A DNA stretch of 64,000 nt from Arcticibacter tournemirensis (GCF_006716645.1 NZ_VFPL01000001.1:2852001-2916000); one strand, 5' to 3'; counted from the first letter of the stretch, positions 25,026 through 34,139 are shown. The notes: generated from the sequence alone by a model not told the origin. Program-made: numbers and translations.

Positions 25026-26515
25026 TGTTGTATTTGTTTTTGGATTAAGTTTTCAATAGCGGTGAATCTTTTTGTTACTCTTTTTCTGTCGCCCGTTCCG
25101 GAACTTAAAGAGTCTGAGAAAACAGAATCTTCATTTAATAAGAGAATAAATTCATCCGTCAATTTATCTTTTTGCTCGATGAGTAATTTTAAATCTTCAT
25201 TTGTAAGTTTAGCGAGAGAGACTGACCAAACCTCAAAAAGAGCTTTATTGATTGGTTTACGATTATCGGCTCGGCTAAATCGCTTACGAAAAGCATCTTC
25301 ACCAAATAGGCTGTAAGCTCCGTTCATCGCTCCTATGAACTTAGACTTTATTTCTAATCTTTCGCTATCACTTAACTCCTTTAGGGCGGCCATAGATTTA
25401 TTCATAAAAGTATCTAAGTCCGGTTGGTAGCCTTTATAAGGATTTAAATAAAAAGATAAAAATCTTGTAACAAAATCCCTGTCGAGCATCCTGTGAGTTT
25501 TTATAGTATAAGAAGTGGCTCTTTTAAATTCATCCAAATCAGCAAGCTCTTTTACAAAAAGAGCCGGTACTCCCTGATTGATCGCATGTCTAATTTCCTG
25601 CGGCTCGAGTATAAGTGCAGTAGTATTAATTCTTTTGAATACATTATATTTTACCTCGTCAGGAGTGCCTGGGTTTATTATATAAACAGTTATTTCTGCT
25701 TCATCAATCCGTCTTTGCAGATTACGTGGAAGATCATCGTAGTTACAGCCATTGAATTGATCTAAAAACTCCAGATTCTGAAGTTTCAAAGTTTTGTCGA
25801 TGACGAAATTCTTAAGAGTGCTTATTCGTTGAAGACCGTCTACAATTAACCACTGATCTTCATCTGTTCCATCAAAATAAAATGCTGGCAATGGAAATCT
25901 GATTAAAATTGATTCTATAAGCCTGCTTTGCTTCATAGGATCCCACAAATCACCTTGTCTCTGAAAATCTGTAAAAAGATTTATCTCTTTTCGGGAAATA
26001 CGTTTGAATATAGAATCTAAGATCAAGGTTTTGCTGGTAATGTCAATCCTCTTCGGATCAAACGGTTTAATGATTTCTGATGATAGTGTATCTTCTTTTT
26101 CAACATCCGGATTATGCTGATCGCGAAGTATAGCATTATCTAAATCGCTTTTTGAATCATCATCTAAAAGGTCTTCATCATCATCGTTTGCCAACCGTCC
26201 ATCCAGCATTTTGATCTTTCTGATAATTTGATCTTTATCAACCGCTTCTGCTTTCTTTCCCTCTTCTGTCAAGGACCAATATGCCCGTCCGGTTCTTTCG
26301 AGTAATCCTACTCTTTTTAAATAATTTCTAGACCATGCAAGCCGATAGCCCAGTTTTGTTCTATTGTCTTTGTGTACTTCAAGAATATCTTCAGTAGATA
26401 AATCAAGAAGTTCAGAAACTTTATCTTCAATTTCTTTAATATGAGCTTCTCCGCCTAAGCTTTTGAGTGCCTGGAGAGTCGGATTCATCATATCTTCAAA
26501 TACTGGAACTGGCAT
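25022..26515 (-). CDS. Mrr-N winged helix fused to DUF262 (GmrSD-N-like) protein
   Basis: 497 residues. Residues about 1–95 resemble the Mrr N-terminal winged helix (PTLQALKSLGGEAHIKEIED…LAWSRNYLKRVGLL). Residues about 175–320 form DUF262, with FQRQGDLWDPMKQSRLIESI and VDGLQRISTLKNF, the DGQQR-type nucleotide-using motif with Leu in the fourth position, and YNVFKRINT. DUF262 proteins include the NTP-dependent half of the modification-dependent restriction enzyme GmrSD. The C5 methyltransferase gene is 37 nt upstream. The protein may read the modification state made or lacking in this system (inference). Confidence 0.8.
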   Translation of the reverse strand: MPVPVFEDMMNPTLQALKSLGGEAHIKEIEDKVSELLDLSTEDILEVHKDNRTKLGYRLAWSRNYLKRVGLLERTGRAYWSLTEEGKKAEAVDKDQIIRKIKMLDGRLANDDDEDLLDDDSKSDLDNAILRDQHNPDVEKEDTLSSEIIKPFDPKRIDITSKTLILDSIFKRISRKEINLFTDFQRQGDLWDPMKQSRLIESILIRFPLPAFYFDGTDEDQWLIVDGLQRISTLKNFVIDKTLKLQNLEFLDQFNGCNYDDLPRNLQRRIDEAEITVYIINPGTPDEVKYNVFKRINTTALILEPQEIRHAINQGVPALFVKELADLDEFKRATSYTIKTHRMLDRDFVTRFLSFYLNPYKGYQPDLDTFMNKSMAALKELSDSERLEIKSKFIGAMNGAYSLFGEDAFRKRFSRADNRKPINKALFEVWSVSLAKLTNEDLKLLIEQKDKLTDEFILLLNEDSVFSDSLSSGTGDRKRVTKRFTAIENLIQKQIQQ

Positions 26516-26552
26516 AATTAAATTTATTAGTTGTCAAAATCGACGTAACTCT

Positions 26553-28166
26553 TTACAATGTATATTCTCTTAATAATTTCTTTGCTTTCTTACTCATTCC
26601 TACAGCACTGAAAACGTTGAAAACAATCTCTGCTATCTGGTTTGCTAAAAGTGGGGGAACTGCATTACCAACCTGAATAAATTGTGATGTACGGGGGCCA
26701 CAAAAAAAATAATTATCCGGAAATGTTTGAATTCTTGCAGCTTCCCGCACTGTAAAACTGCGACATTGAGTCGGATCATAATGAATATAGTAATGCCCGT
26801 CTTGTGATATATGGCTTGTGATAGTTTTTGAAGGCTTGTTTTTGAGCTGTACCCTGAAGCGATCGGCAAATTTGCGTGTAATACGGCCATCATTACTGTA
26901 AACATTTTTATGATCAGGTAATAATGCCAAAGGAAAATCCGATAACTGCGGAGAATACCCCTTGATATTAGCAAAACATGAAATAAAAAAATACCTGTGC
27001 AGATCGCTCTCCATATGTCCTCTTGCTGCATGATTGCACACACCCCCGAGTCGATTATCAATGAACCAATCAGCCCGATATTCTGTATTTAATTTCTGAT
27101 CTGCTATAAATTCTTTCCCGGAACCTTCATCAGGTAGCTTTAATAAAGAAAGGCTTTTTACAATTTCATGTTTTATTTCTGCCTGAATACCTGTTAATAT
27201 TCCGCGTTTCATTATCCCATTCACAAAATCTTTCCATTTCTCTCCGCTATCATCCCCCCTTGAGGGTTTCCCCCGGAGTTTCGTAAGACCAGACAGTACC
27301 TTAGAAATCGCAACCTGCGTTTGTTCCTCTAAAACACCAGGGATAAAACTTATGTCGTTTCGCACGCCTAACAATATTACCCTATGTCTTGTCTGTGGGA
27401 TACCGTAGTTTTCAGATCTTATAAGAAAGTCTTTCTGCTGGATAATGGGCTCCCCATCAGCACCAAAATCTTTAGGATTTACGACAAGAGAAAATATCTT
27501 ATATCCCGGGCAAGCGAGCTCCTGTCCATTTCGTTTATAATCTTTTAAATATGCAGTTACCGGATTTGCTAAATCTTTAAGGATTTTAGTAAAGACCGGG
27601 CTTTTTTCTGTTGTAGCGGATAAAAGTCCTTTAACGTTTTCCATCACAAATACGGCAGGATTATGGACCGCTAGTATTCGCAAATATTGTTTATATAAGC
27701 CAACTCTTTCATCCGTTGACTCATCCAGAATATTTTGCTTTCGTCTCACTCTTCCTACAACTGAATAGGCCTGACACGGTGGGCCGCCTATTAATAGCCA
27801 GTTTCGCTCACCATTCAAGGCTTCATATATCTTTTTATCAACCAAGTTGCTTGAAACAGCATCCTTCGACTCCCCAAGTGTAGCCAACCAGGTTTCGTTC
27901 GTAGCATGACCAGCTTCTACAGGATATCTTTTATACAGTTCTTCTAAAGAAATATTTCCCTTTACGAATTCGTAATAATCTTTCGGTGCCTTGCTCGGCT
28001 CAAATTGCCTAAAAAAACTTCTTAGTGTCAGTGTTTGATGGGCATATCTATCTTTTTCGATTGATAACGCAATTTTGAATACTCTTTTCCCCGCTGGGTT
28101 AAGCAATGAACTGAAGCCTTCTCCAAGCCCGCCTGGTCCCGCAAAAATGTCAATTATAGGTATCAT
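26553..28166 (-). CDS. DNA (cytosine-5) methyltransferase
   Basis: 537 residues with all key C5-methylase motifs: I DIFAGPGGLGEGF (6–18, SAM binding), IV GGPPCQAYS with catalytic Cys131, VI VMENVKG (Glu175), VIII QTRHRVILLG (about 265) and X FIQVGNAVPP (about 505). About 200 residues between VIII and X form the target-recognition region; the target cannot be predicted by eye. It methylates host DNA in a sequence context. The Vsr gene ends 1 nt upstream, the standard pairing that repairs T:G mismatches arising by deamination of 5mC. It is longer than plain Dcm (about 470 aa). Confidence 0.92.
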   Translation of the reverse strand: MIPIIDIFAGPGGLGEGFSSLLNPAGKRVFKIALSIEKDRYAHQTLTLRSFFRQFEPSKAPKDYYEFVKGNISLEELYKRYPVEAGHATNETWLATLGESKDAVSSNLVDKKIYEALNGERNWLLIGGPPCQAYSVVGRVRRKQNILDESTDERVGLYKQYLRILAVHNPAVFVMENVKGLLSATTEKSPVFTKILKDLANPVTAYLKDYKRNGQELACPGYKIFSLVVNPKDFGADGEPIIQQKDFLIRSENYGIPQTRHRVILLGVRNDISFIPGVLEEQTQVAISKVLSGLTKLRGKPSRGDDSGEKWKDFVNGIMKRGILTGIQAEIKHEIVKSLSLLKLPDEGSGKEFIADQKLNTEYRADWFIDNRLGGVCNHAARGHMESDLHRYFFISCFANIKGYSPQLSDFPLALLPDHKNVYSNDGRITRKFADRFRVQLKNKPSKTITSHISQDGHYYIHYDPTQCRSFTVREAARIQTFPDNYFFCGPRTSQFIQVGNAVPPLLANQIAEIVFNVFSAVGMSKKAKKLLREYTL

Positions 28167-28167
28167 G

Positions 28168-28584
28168 TTAATGTACTATTTTGTGATAAAGGCTATTAAG
28201 TGTTTCGTCCAAAGTGTTACTTTTCAATTCGCATTCCCAAACTATAATTACATTCCAGCCATCAGATATCAATTTAAAGACAGCTTTATCATCATTAGCT
28301 TTATTGAGGTCAATTTTGTTCTGCCACCATTCCGTTCTGGTTTTTGGAATCACGTAATATTTACAATCCTTATGTCCGTGCCAGAAACACCCATGAATAA
28401 ATACAGCTGTATTATAGCGCGGAAAAACAATGTCTGGTTTACCTGATAAGCGTTTATCATGTAGACGATATCTCAATCCTTTTGAAAGAAGGAATTTTCT
28501 AACCAGGATTTCAGGCTTTGTATCCTTCCCTCTGATCATACTCATGTTGTAGCTTCTTACCTCTTTAGAATGCACATCTGCCAT
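28168..28584 (-). CDS. vsr: Very short patch repair endonuclease Vsr
   Basis: 138 residues covering the whole Vsr fold. Catalytic-type residues are in GKPDIVFPRY (Asp51) and HGCFWHGH (His64, His69), at the same numbers as in the E. coli enzyme. RGKDTKPE lies near the start and WWQNKIDLNKAND in the zinc/DNA region. Vsr nicks 5' to the T of T:G mismatches created by 5-methylcytosine deamination. The gene lies between AbiEii (1-nt TAATG overlap) and the methyltransferase (1-nt gap). The start at 28584 is fixed by that overlap. Confidence 0.93.
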   Translation of the reverse strand: MADVHSKEVRSYNMSMIRGKDTKPEILVRKFLLSKGLRYRLHDKRLSGKPDIVFPRYNTAVFIHGCFWHGHKDCKYYVIPKTRTEWWQNKIDLNKANDDKAVFKLISDGWNVIIVWECELKSNTLDETLNSLYHKIVH

Positions 28585-29441
28585 TATATTATTTTATTAA
28601 AGAGATTTAAAAGATCATTTTTAACTAGCTCATAATCGGGAAGCTTTTCTGAGATCAACTGATGCCCTAAACTGTTTTTCCAAGCTAACTTTACAGCCCG
28701 TTCATTTTTAGGATTTATGAGTTGATTTTTTCCCTCAAATTCAAGCCCCTTAAATTTCATTTTTTCAAAAAAGGCGTCAGTAATTGCTTTCCAATCCAAG
28801 TCGTTTACATTGTTTGACAAATACCATATATCATAATAATCCCGTGGAGCGGTATAGGAACGTTGTATCAGTGCCCGGATTTTTTCTGACAATACCTCCT
28901 TCAAATCATAGCAAGGAATCTCATTGGTGGCTGTGGTTAGCTTGTCAGAGTAATTGTGATATACCGGACGCATTACTACAGGAAAAATCATTCGCTCATA
29001 TTGAATAATTTCAATTTTAATGGAAGTTGTCCACCGTTCTGGAGCAGGGGGAGCCTGATCTTTTGCATGATCAGCGCCCCAGAATTTTACGACAGCTGTA
29101 TAGCCGGTTGGGTTGTCCCGATGTTTTAATTCAGTAAGTTTATCAACATGCAACTGCATCTCTGTCCGGCTACTTACTAAATCTATGATTTGCTGAAGTA
29201 ATTGTTCGTCAAGTTTGAATTGCGGGTTGAGTGCTATGAAATCAAGATCCTCAGAAAATCTATAGTTTTCCAAGTAACATTTCCGAAGACATGTACCTCC
29301 TTTAAATACGAGGCTTTTAGCACATTCTTCCACGGAAAATATTGCATCAATAAAGTGGCCAAGTACCCATTCCTTATCAATGGTACTTCTTGATACTCCA
29401 CTTGCGGCAGCTTTCTTTTCTATCTCTTTCTTGAGTATCAT
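28584..29441 (-). CDS. abiEii: AbiEii-type nucleotidyltransferase toxin
   Basis: 285 residues. Nucleotidyltransferase motifs: LVFKGGTCLRKCY (44–56) and YRFSEDLDF (60–68, the DxD metal site). A later lysine motif DLKEVLSEKIRALIQR (about 183–198) completes the AbiEii/AbiGii set. In AbiE systems this enzyme is the growth-arresting toxin, acting by tRNA/NTP modification, and AbiEi is its antitoxin and repressor. The gene overlaps AbiEi by 1 nt and Vsr by 1 nt. The toxin is thus embedded in the same transcript as the methylation system. Confidence 0.88.
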   Translation of the reverse strand: MILKKEIEKKAAASGVSRSTIDKEWVLGHFIDAIFSVEECAKSLVFKGGTCLRKCYLENYRFSEDLDFIALNPQFKLDEQLLQQIIDLVSSRTEMQLHVDKLTELKHRDNPTGYTAVVKFWGADHAKDQAPPAPERWTTSIKIEIIQYERMIFPVVMRPVYHNYSDKLTTATNEIPCYDLKEVLSEKIRALIQRSYTAPRDYYDIWYLSNNVNDLDWKAITDAFFEKMKFKGLEFEGKNQLINPKNERAVKLAWKNSLGHQLISEKLPDYELVKNDLLNLFNKII

Positions 29442-30241
29442 TAGTATTGCTTATTTGAAATTTCAATCAATTCTTGTCTGTCTATATTGAGGCGTAGTCT
29501 CCATTCGGAGACGAATTCTCCCTCTTCTAAGCCTTGAGGATCTAATAAATTGTATTTATTGTTAACTTCCGTTTTCGCAAAATCTACAAAAGAGGCTAAC
29601 GTTTTGCGCTCAAATAACTCCACTAAAAATCCGATACGCTTTGTGACAGCAATATTTCTGATTGATTTACAGTAAGTAATAAGCTTTGGGGAATCCATTT
29701 CTGCCACACTAACAGCTCGGATGAGTTCGGCATAGCCACCTGAATATTGAGGCTGATCAAAGCAATCCACGATTGTTTTTTCAATATCAGTAATTGGATA
29801 GCGGAGGCTTCCGTATCCATTCCAAACAATACCAACTCTTTTATAAGCAGCAATTTTGACAAACTTGTATGTTGTCCCTAAAATGTTCTTGTCTTTTTTT
29901 TTATTGGTTGTTTGTATAAATACAGTGTTGGCAAATTGTTCGGTTAATCCATGCAGGTTAAGTGCCGACCAATAGGCAATGGCGCTCTCTTCCACTACAA
30001 AGGTTCCTATAACAAACTCATCTCTGAAGTTAGGCCGGCAAAATTTTCCTTTTTCGATCCTGGTAAGCAATTCTTTGTGAACCAGATTTTCGAGAATCTC
30101 ATTTAAATTTTCGAATTTCCGGTTGAGTTGCTTTTCGATATCTGAGAATTTAAATAATTGTATTTCAAAGTCGTCCAGCATTTTTAAGAACTCCAATTGA
30201 GTTTTAGTTAGATTTGCAGATATATAAACACTGTCGGCCAT
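29441..30241 (-). CDS. abiEi: AbiEi-type antitoxin / repressor, first gene of the operon
   Basis: 266 residues from ATG 30241 (MADSVYISANLTKTQLEFL). An upstream GTG at 30352 is in frame but adds 37 residues without family support. Residues about 1–75 form a winged helix; then GKFCRPNFRDEFVIGTF and the central AYWSALNLHGLTEQF…VFIQTTNKKK resemble the AbiEi C-terminal antitoxin domain. The family binds inverted repeats in its own promoter. It therefore probably regulates the whole 11-gene operon, though a clear palindrome was not identified in the leader. Confidence 0.82.
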   Translation of the reverse strand: MADSVYISANLTKTQLEFLKMLDDFEIQLFKFSDIEKQLNRKFENLNEILENLVHKELLTRIEKGKFCRPNFRDEFVIGTFVVEESAIAYWSALNLHGLTEQFANTVFIQTTNKKKDKNILGTTYKFVKIAAYKRVGIVWNGYGSLRYPITDIEKTIVDCFDQPQYSGGYAELIRAVSVAEMDSPKLITYCKSIRNIAVTKRIGFLVELFERKTLASFVDFAKTEVNNKYNLLDPQGLEEGEFVSEWRLRLNIDRQELIEISNKQY

Positions 30242-30647
30242 ATTACCATTTAGGGAGTCAAAAGCCCTAAAAAATGGGTCTTTTGATTCTTTGATTGGTA
30301 AATATAATGAGAATAGTTTAATTTTTAGGATTTTATTAAAGATTAAATACACTCAAAAGCAACGATTTGATATAGCGGGCATTCAATGTGTCTTTAAACT
30401 TCAATAGAAATGCATATTTCACTCAACAGCGGGCAAACAGTCCTATATATTAGTATGTGCCATTTTCACTCCTGATTCGTCTTTTTACACTATCCGGTTG
30501 TTATCCCAGTAAATGCCTAGCAGAACAATCTATAAAGACAATATAACAGGCAATATCTTTAAAACGAACATGGTACGAACAAAGTGTTAAGAATTTTTTT
30601 TGCATATAATTTTAAATTACTTGTCTTCTGGCATCCTGACTCAGCTA
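30242..30647. other. Leader and promoter region of the defence operon
   Basis: About 400 bp of AT-rich sequence between AbiEi and the IS21 target duplication. A TATATTTA near-match to the -7 box lies around 30300 on the minus strand. No exact TAnnTTTG was found. No gene. Confidence 0.4.
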
Positions 30648-30653
30648 CGATAT
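30648..30653. repeat. Target site duplication CGATAT, left
   Basis: Six bases CGATAT directly before the element's terminal TGG; the same six follow the other end at 33267–33272. Confidence 0.85.
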
Positions 30654-30904
30654 TGGATATTCCGGAGCATGTTGACCCCTCCAAAGCGGTTAGGATAGCG
30701 GATAGCGATGCTGCTTAAATCAACAGAAACGCCTGCCATTCCGGCGGATACTGACCCCCTCTGAGAGATAGGCGCAATGCGTACCGGAGCATGTTGCCCC
30801 CCTGATATTGACTTAAAGGGGATACCGTACCGGAGCATACTGACCCCTCTAATTCTGGTTTTGGTTATACTTAGTGATCAATTTATTACAAAAGAAGATC
30901 ACTG

Positions 30905-32461
30905 ATGGCCGGAAAACCAAGACCCATGAGTCAGATAAAACAACTATTACGCTTACACACCCAGGGCTATTCTATTAAGGCCATCGCACGAACGCTGAAC
31001 ATCAGCAAGAACACGGTGAAGTCTTATCTTGCCAAGCTTCAGTCTGCTGCCCTGGACCCACAGGAACTGCTTCAGTTGGAGGATCCTGTCCTGGAAACCC
31101 GGTTCCATTCCGGTAATCCTGCTTATAAGGATCCACGTTATATTCATTTCAAAGGAAAACTGGAATATCTCTCCAAAGAGCTTAAAAAAATAGGGATGAC
31201 TAAAAAACTGCTGTGGGATGAATACATTCTGGGTTTTCCCCAGGGGTATGCCTACTCCCAGTTCTGCTTTCATCTGCATCAGCAGCTTGTTGCCCGTAAG
31301 CCGACCTCTGTATTAAGCCATGAGCCTGCCGATAAGCTGTTCGTCGACTTCGCCGGCAAACAGATCAGTTATACAGACCGCCAGACCGGGGAAATTATCA
31401 GTTGCCAGTTGTTTGTAGCCTGTCTTCCTTTTTCTGATTATGCTTTTGCTATGGCTGTACCCTCTCAGCGAATCGGTGACTTTCTGTATGCCCTTTCCTG
31501 CTGCCTGAAAGAATTGGGCGGGGTACCCCGGGTACTGGTACCCGATAACCTTAAGTCTGCTATCGTCAAGGCAGACCGGTATGAGCCGGAGGTCAACCGG
31601 AGCCTGGAAGACTTTGCCAATCATTATCAGATGTCGGTCGTGCCTGCAAGACCGGGCCGTCCCCGCGATAAAAGTCTGGTTGAGAACCAGGTAAAGCTGC
31701 TCTATACCAGAGTGTATGCCCGGCTGCGCAACCGGCAGTTCTTCGATCTGGCTTCTCTAAATCAGGCCATCAGCGAAAAAGTACGCGAGCATAACCAGAC
31801 CCGCATGCAGCGTAAGGACTACTGCAGGGAAGAACGCTTCCTGGCCGCTGAAAAGCCGTTACTCTCTGAGCTGCCCCAGCAGGACTTTGAACTAAAACAC
31901 TATTGTGAACCCAAGGTAGCCAGTAACGGGCATGTCAGTGTTCAGAAACACTTTTACAGTGTTCCCTACACGCTGATTGGTTCCAAAGTAAAGGTGATCT
32001 ATACCCGCAGTATGGTCTCTATCTATGCTGAAGGGAAACAGGTGGCTGTCCATATCAGAAGCTACAGCGGGGGATATACTTCGGTAAAGGAACATCTGAG
32101 TTCTGCTAATCAGGCCTGGCTGAACCGCAGTCCGGAATATTACCTGGAGCGGGCCCGTTATAAGTCGGAAGATCTCTACCGCCTCCTTGAGATCATCTTT
32201 CAGCAGGACCGTTATCCAGAGCAGTTGTACCGCACCTGCGACGGCCTGTTCCGTTTACACCGGAATACCGAGGCAGAAAAGTTCACCCGTGTTTGCCGGA
32301 TCGCTGTGCAGCACCGGATCTGCTCCTATAAGGCCATCCAGAAAATACTGGAGAACAACATGACGCTCTATCTGCAGGAGGAGAGCATTGAACATCCGCT
32401 TCCTGCCCATAACAATATCAGAGGAAAAGAATACTATATACAATCCACTATTCACTTTTAA
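30905..32461 (+). CDS. istA: IS21 transposase IstA
   Basis: 518 residues. The N-terminal helix-turn-helix is LRLHTQGYSIKAIARTLNIS (about 14–33). The catalytic core has DDE residues in DKLFVDFAGKQ (Asp), LVPDNLKSAIVKADRY (Asp) and RDKSLVENQVK (Glu). The C-terminal β-barrel-like region has HFYSVPYTLIGSKVKVIYT. IstA binds the element's ends and carries out strand transfer together with the AAA+ protein IstB. It ends 1 nt before the istB start. Full length, no damage. Confidence 0.95.
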   Translation: MAGKPRPMSQIKQLLRLHTQGYSIKAIARTLNISKNTVKSYLAKLQSAALDPQELLQLEDPVLETRFHSGNPAYKDPRYIHFKGKLEYLSKELKKIGMTKKLLWDEYILGFPQGYAYSQFCFHLHQQLVARKPTSVLSHEPADKLFVDFAGKQISYTDRQTGEIISCQLFVACLPFSDYAFAMAVPSQRIGDFLYALSCCLKELGGVPRVLVPDNLKSAIVKADRYEPEVNRSLEDFANHYQMSVVPARPGRPRDKSLVENQVKLLYTRVYARLRNRQFFDLASLNQAISEKVREHNQTRMQRKDYCREERFLAAEKPLLSELPQQDFELKHYCEPKVASNGHVSVQKHFYSVPYTLIGSKVKVIYTRSMVSIYAEGKQVAVHIRSYSGGYTSVKEHLSSANQAWLNRSPEYYLERARYKSEDLYRLLEIIFQQDRYPEQLYRTCDGLFRLHRNTEAEKFTRVCRIAVQHRICSYKAIQKILENNMTLYLQEESIEHPLPAHNNIRGKEYYIQSTIHF

Positions 32462-32462
32462 T

Positions 32463-33179
32463 ATGCAAATCGAAACACAACTCAAAGAGCTGCGCCTGCA
32501 TGGAATGTGCCGCAGTTGGCAGGTACTGCTGGAGACCCGCCGCCATCACGAACTGAACCTCTCAGAGGGCCTACAATTGCTGCTGCAGGCCGAACAGGAA
32601 CAGCGCAGCGGAAAACGCTTTGACCGTCTGCTTAAAAATGCTGGCTTCCGCTACCGGGCTTCTGTGGAAGAACTGAACATGGATGCCTCCAGGGGGATTG
32701 ACCGTTCACTCATTACGGACCTTGCCATGGGAACTTATCTCTCCAGTGGAGATGCCGTTCTGATCAGCGGGGCCTCAGGTGCCGGTAAAAGCTTTCTGGC
32801 TTCTGCCCTGGGGCACCAGGCTTGTGCACAGGGATATAAAGTGGCTTATTATAACCTGCAGAAGTTACTGCTGCGCACGAAGATGAGCCGGATTGATGGG
32901 AGCATCTATAAGTTTATGGAAAAGCTTTCGCGCACGGAACTGCTCATTCTGGACGACTTCGGACTCACTCACCTGGAACAGCAGCAACGCATGGATCTGA
33001 TGGAAATCATAGAAGACCGTCATGGCCGCAAATCTACTATCATCGCCAGCCAGCTGCCGGTGGCAAGCTGGTATGATGTGATCGGTGAAGAAACGATTGC
33101 TGATGCCATACTCGACCGGCTGGTACATACCGCTTACAGAATTGAACTTAAAGGTGAAAGTCTAAGAAAAAAAAGGTAA
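32463..33179 (+). CDS. istB: IS21 helper ATPase IstB
   Basis: 238 residues from ATG 32463; the longer frame from 32388 lies inside istA. Walker A GASGAGKSFLASALG (about 103–117) and Walker B LLILDDFGLTH (about 160–170). This is the DnaA/DnaC-like AAA+ clade. IstB selects the target DNA and stimulates IstA. Start and stop fit the conserved TAATATG junction with istA. The small N-terminal helical domain (MQIETQLKELRLHGMCRSW) is usual for IstB. Confidence 0.95.
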   Translation: MQIETQLKELRLHGMCRSWQVLLETRRHHELNLSEGLQLLLQAEQEQRSGKRFDRLLKNAGFRYRASVEELNMDASRGIDRSLITDLAMGTYLSSGDAVLISGASGAGKSFLASALGHQACAQGYKVAYYNLQKLLLRTKMSRIDGSIYKFMEKLSRTELLILDDFGLTHLEQQQRMDLMEIIEDRHGRKSTIIASQLPVASWYDVIGEETIADAILDRLVHTAYRIELKGESLRKKR

Positions 33180-33266
33180 AATTGTCAGGCCTTCAGAATC
33201 TATGGGCCAAAACCAAATTAGGGGGTCAGTATGCCCGGTACGGGGTCAGCATCTCCGGAATCTCCA

Positions 33267-33272
33267 CGATAT
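33267..33272. repeat. Target site duplication CGATAT, right
   Basis: Six bases CGATAT directly after the terminal CCA of the element. Confidence 0.85.
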
Positions 33273-33528
33273 TACCAAATATCATTATCCATGCTCTGGA
33301 TCGGCTTCGGACCCTGTTCTGAAACTGTTCAGAGTGGGAGGCGCCACATTCTTGTGCACCTCGTATCGCCCTCATGTGTTGTTTGATGTTTTTATCGAAG
33401 CGGCATACAAGGAGGTGAAGTGTTAGCCAAAACTCTTACATTCCTATTTTCCGGTGATATCTATTTCTGTTTTTTCAATAATAATACGGCTCCAACTTAA
33501 ACATAGCTTAAATGAGCAGATTTTTTAT
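33273..33528. other. Right flank of the IS21 element, no gene
   Basis: A frame ending in HVLFDVFIEAAYKEVKC stops at 33426, but it enters from the IS end and shows no family. It may be a remnant of the sequence interrupted by the element. Confidence 0.3.
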
Positions 33529-34139
33529 TTAACAAGATGGTCGCAGATTAATTGTAATATTATTACTGTGCACTGCTGCATGGCAATTTCTGCAAAGTGC
33601 TTGTAAATCCTCTAGAGGTTCATTATAAAGATTCTTATACGTTAAATGGTGTACGTCTAGGGCCGGTTCAATTCTGCATCGTTGACATAAATGATGATCT
33701 CGATTAAGAACCAGTGTTCTTTTTTCTTTCCATTCGGGAGAGTTCAGATAAGTGTAATATTTGTAAGCTGTCGTGTTTTTATAATTGTTATGCCATAGAC
33801 TTTGGTAAATCATGTTATCTTCTTCATTTCTTTCTAACTTCCACTGTTCAAATCTATCCTGACTAAATTCGTAGCGAATTTGCTCCAGAAAATCTTTTGA
33901 TTTTAAATGTTTCTTTTTATCAGCACCGCCGCAATTTAAACATTGATGGTATAGGGAATACCTGTCATGGTCGTAATGAAGAATGACAACAATGAGAATG
34001 GCTTACGGCAGCAGTCGACAATCCTCTTATGGTACGAATGATTACAATCTAAGCATTCATAAATATCGTGATAAGGATAATTCCCGTCGACCTTTATCTT
34101 GCTGCTTCCGCATTTTTTACAATTATAATTCAAGAGCAT
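33529..34139 (-). pseudogene. Zinc-ribbon + HNH endonuclease gene with a frameshift
   Basis: ATG 34139 opens LNYNCKKCGSSKIKVDG…YECLDCNHSYHKRIVDCCRK, a two-CxxC zinc ribbon. Near 34005 the frame must shift by one base; in the next frame ILHYDHDRYSLYHQCLNCGG continues without a stop into the HNH domain (YLNSPEWKEKRTLVLNRD…CQRC…DVHHLTYKNLY…LQALCRNCH). The protein would be about 200 residues. HNH domains of this type cut DNA non-specifically or site-specifically. A lone one-base loss could be real or a sequencing error. A 94-residue HNH part could still be made from ATG 33813. Confidence 0.7.

Larger units (their letters stand above)
30654..33266 (+). mobile_element. Complete IS21-family element (2,613 bp)
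   Basis: Ends TGG…CCA: left start TGGATATTCCGGAGCATG, right end ATGCTGACCCC mirrored as ATTCCGGAGA on the minus strand. Extra internal copies of the CCGGAGCATxxTGACCCC motif at both ends are typical multiple terminal repeats of IS21 elements. The target sequence CGATAT is duplicated on both sides (30648–30653 and 33267–33272). It carries istA and istB. Insertion looks recent, since ends, genes and duplication are intact. Confidence 0.93.

Noticed and set aside
30353-30653. Search for an exact TAnnTTTG box for the defence operon on the minus strand
   Set aside because: None found; only TATATTTA near-matches, which are too frequent in AT-rich DNA to claim.
33202-33426. 74-codon frame running out of the IS21 right end
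   Set aside because: It starts inside the element and crosses the target duplication; there is no recognisable domain.
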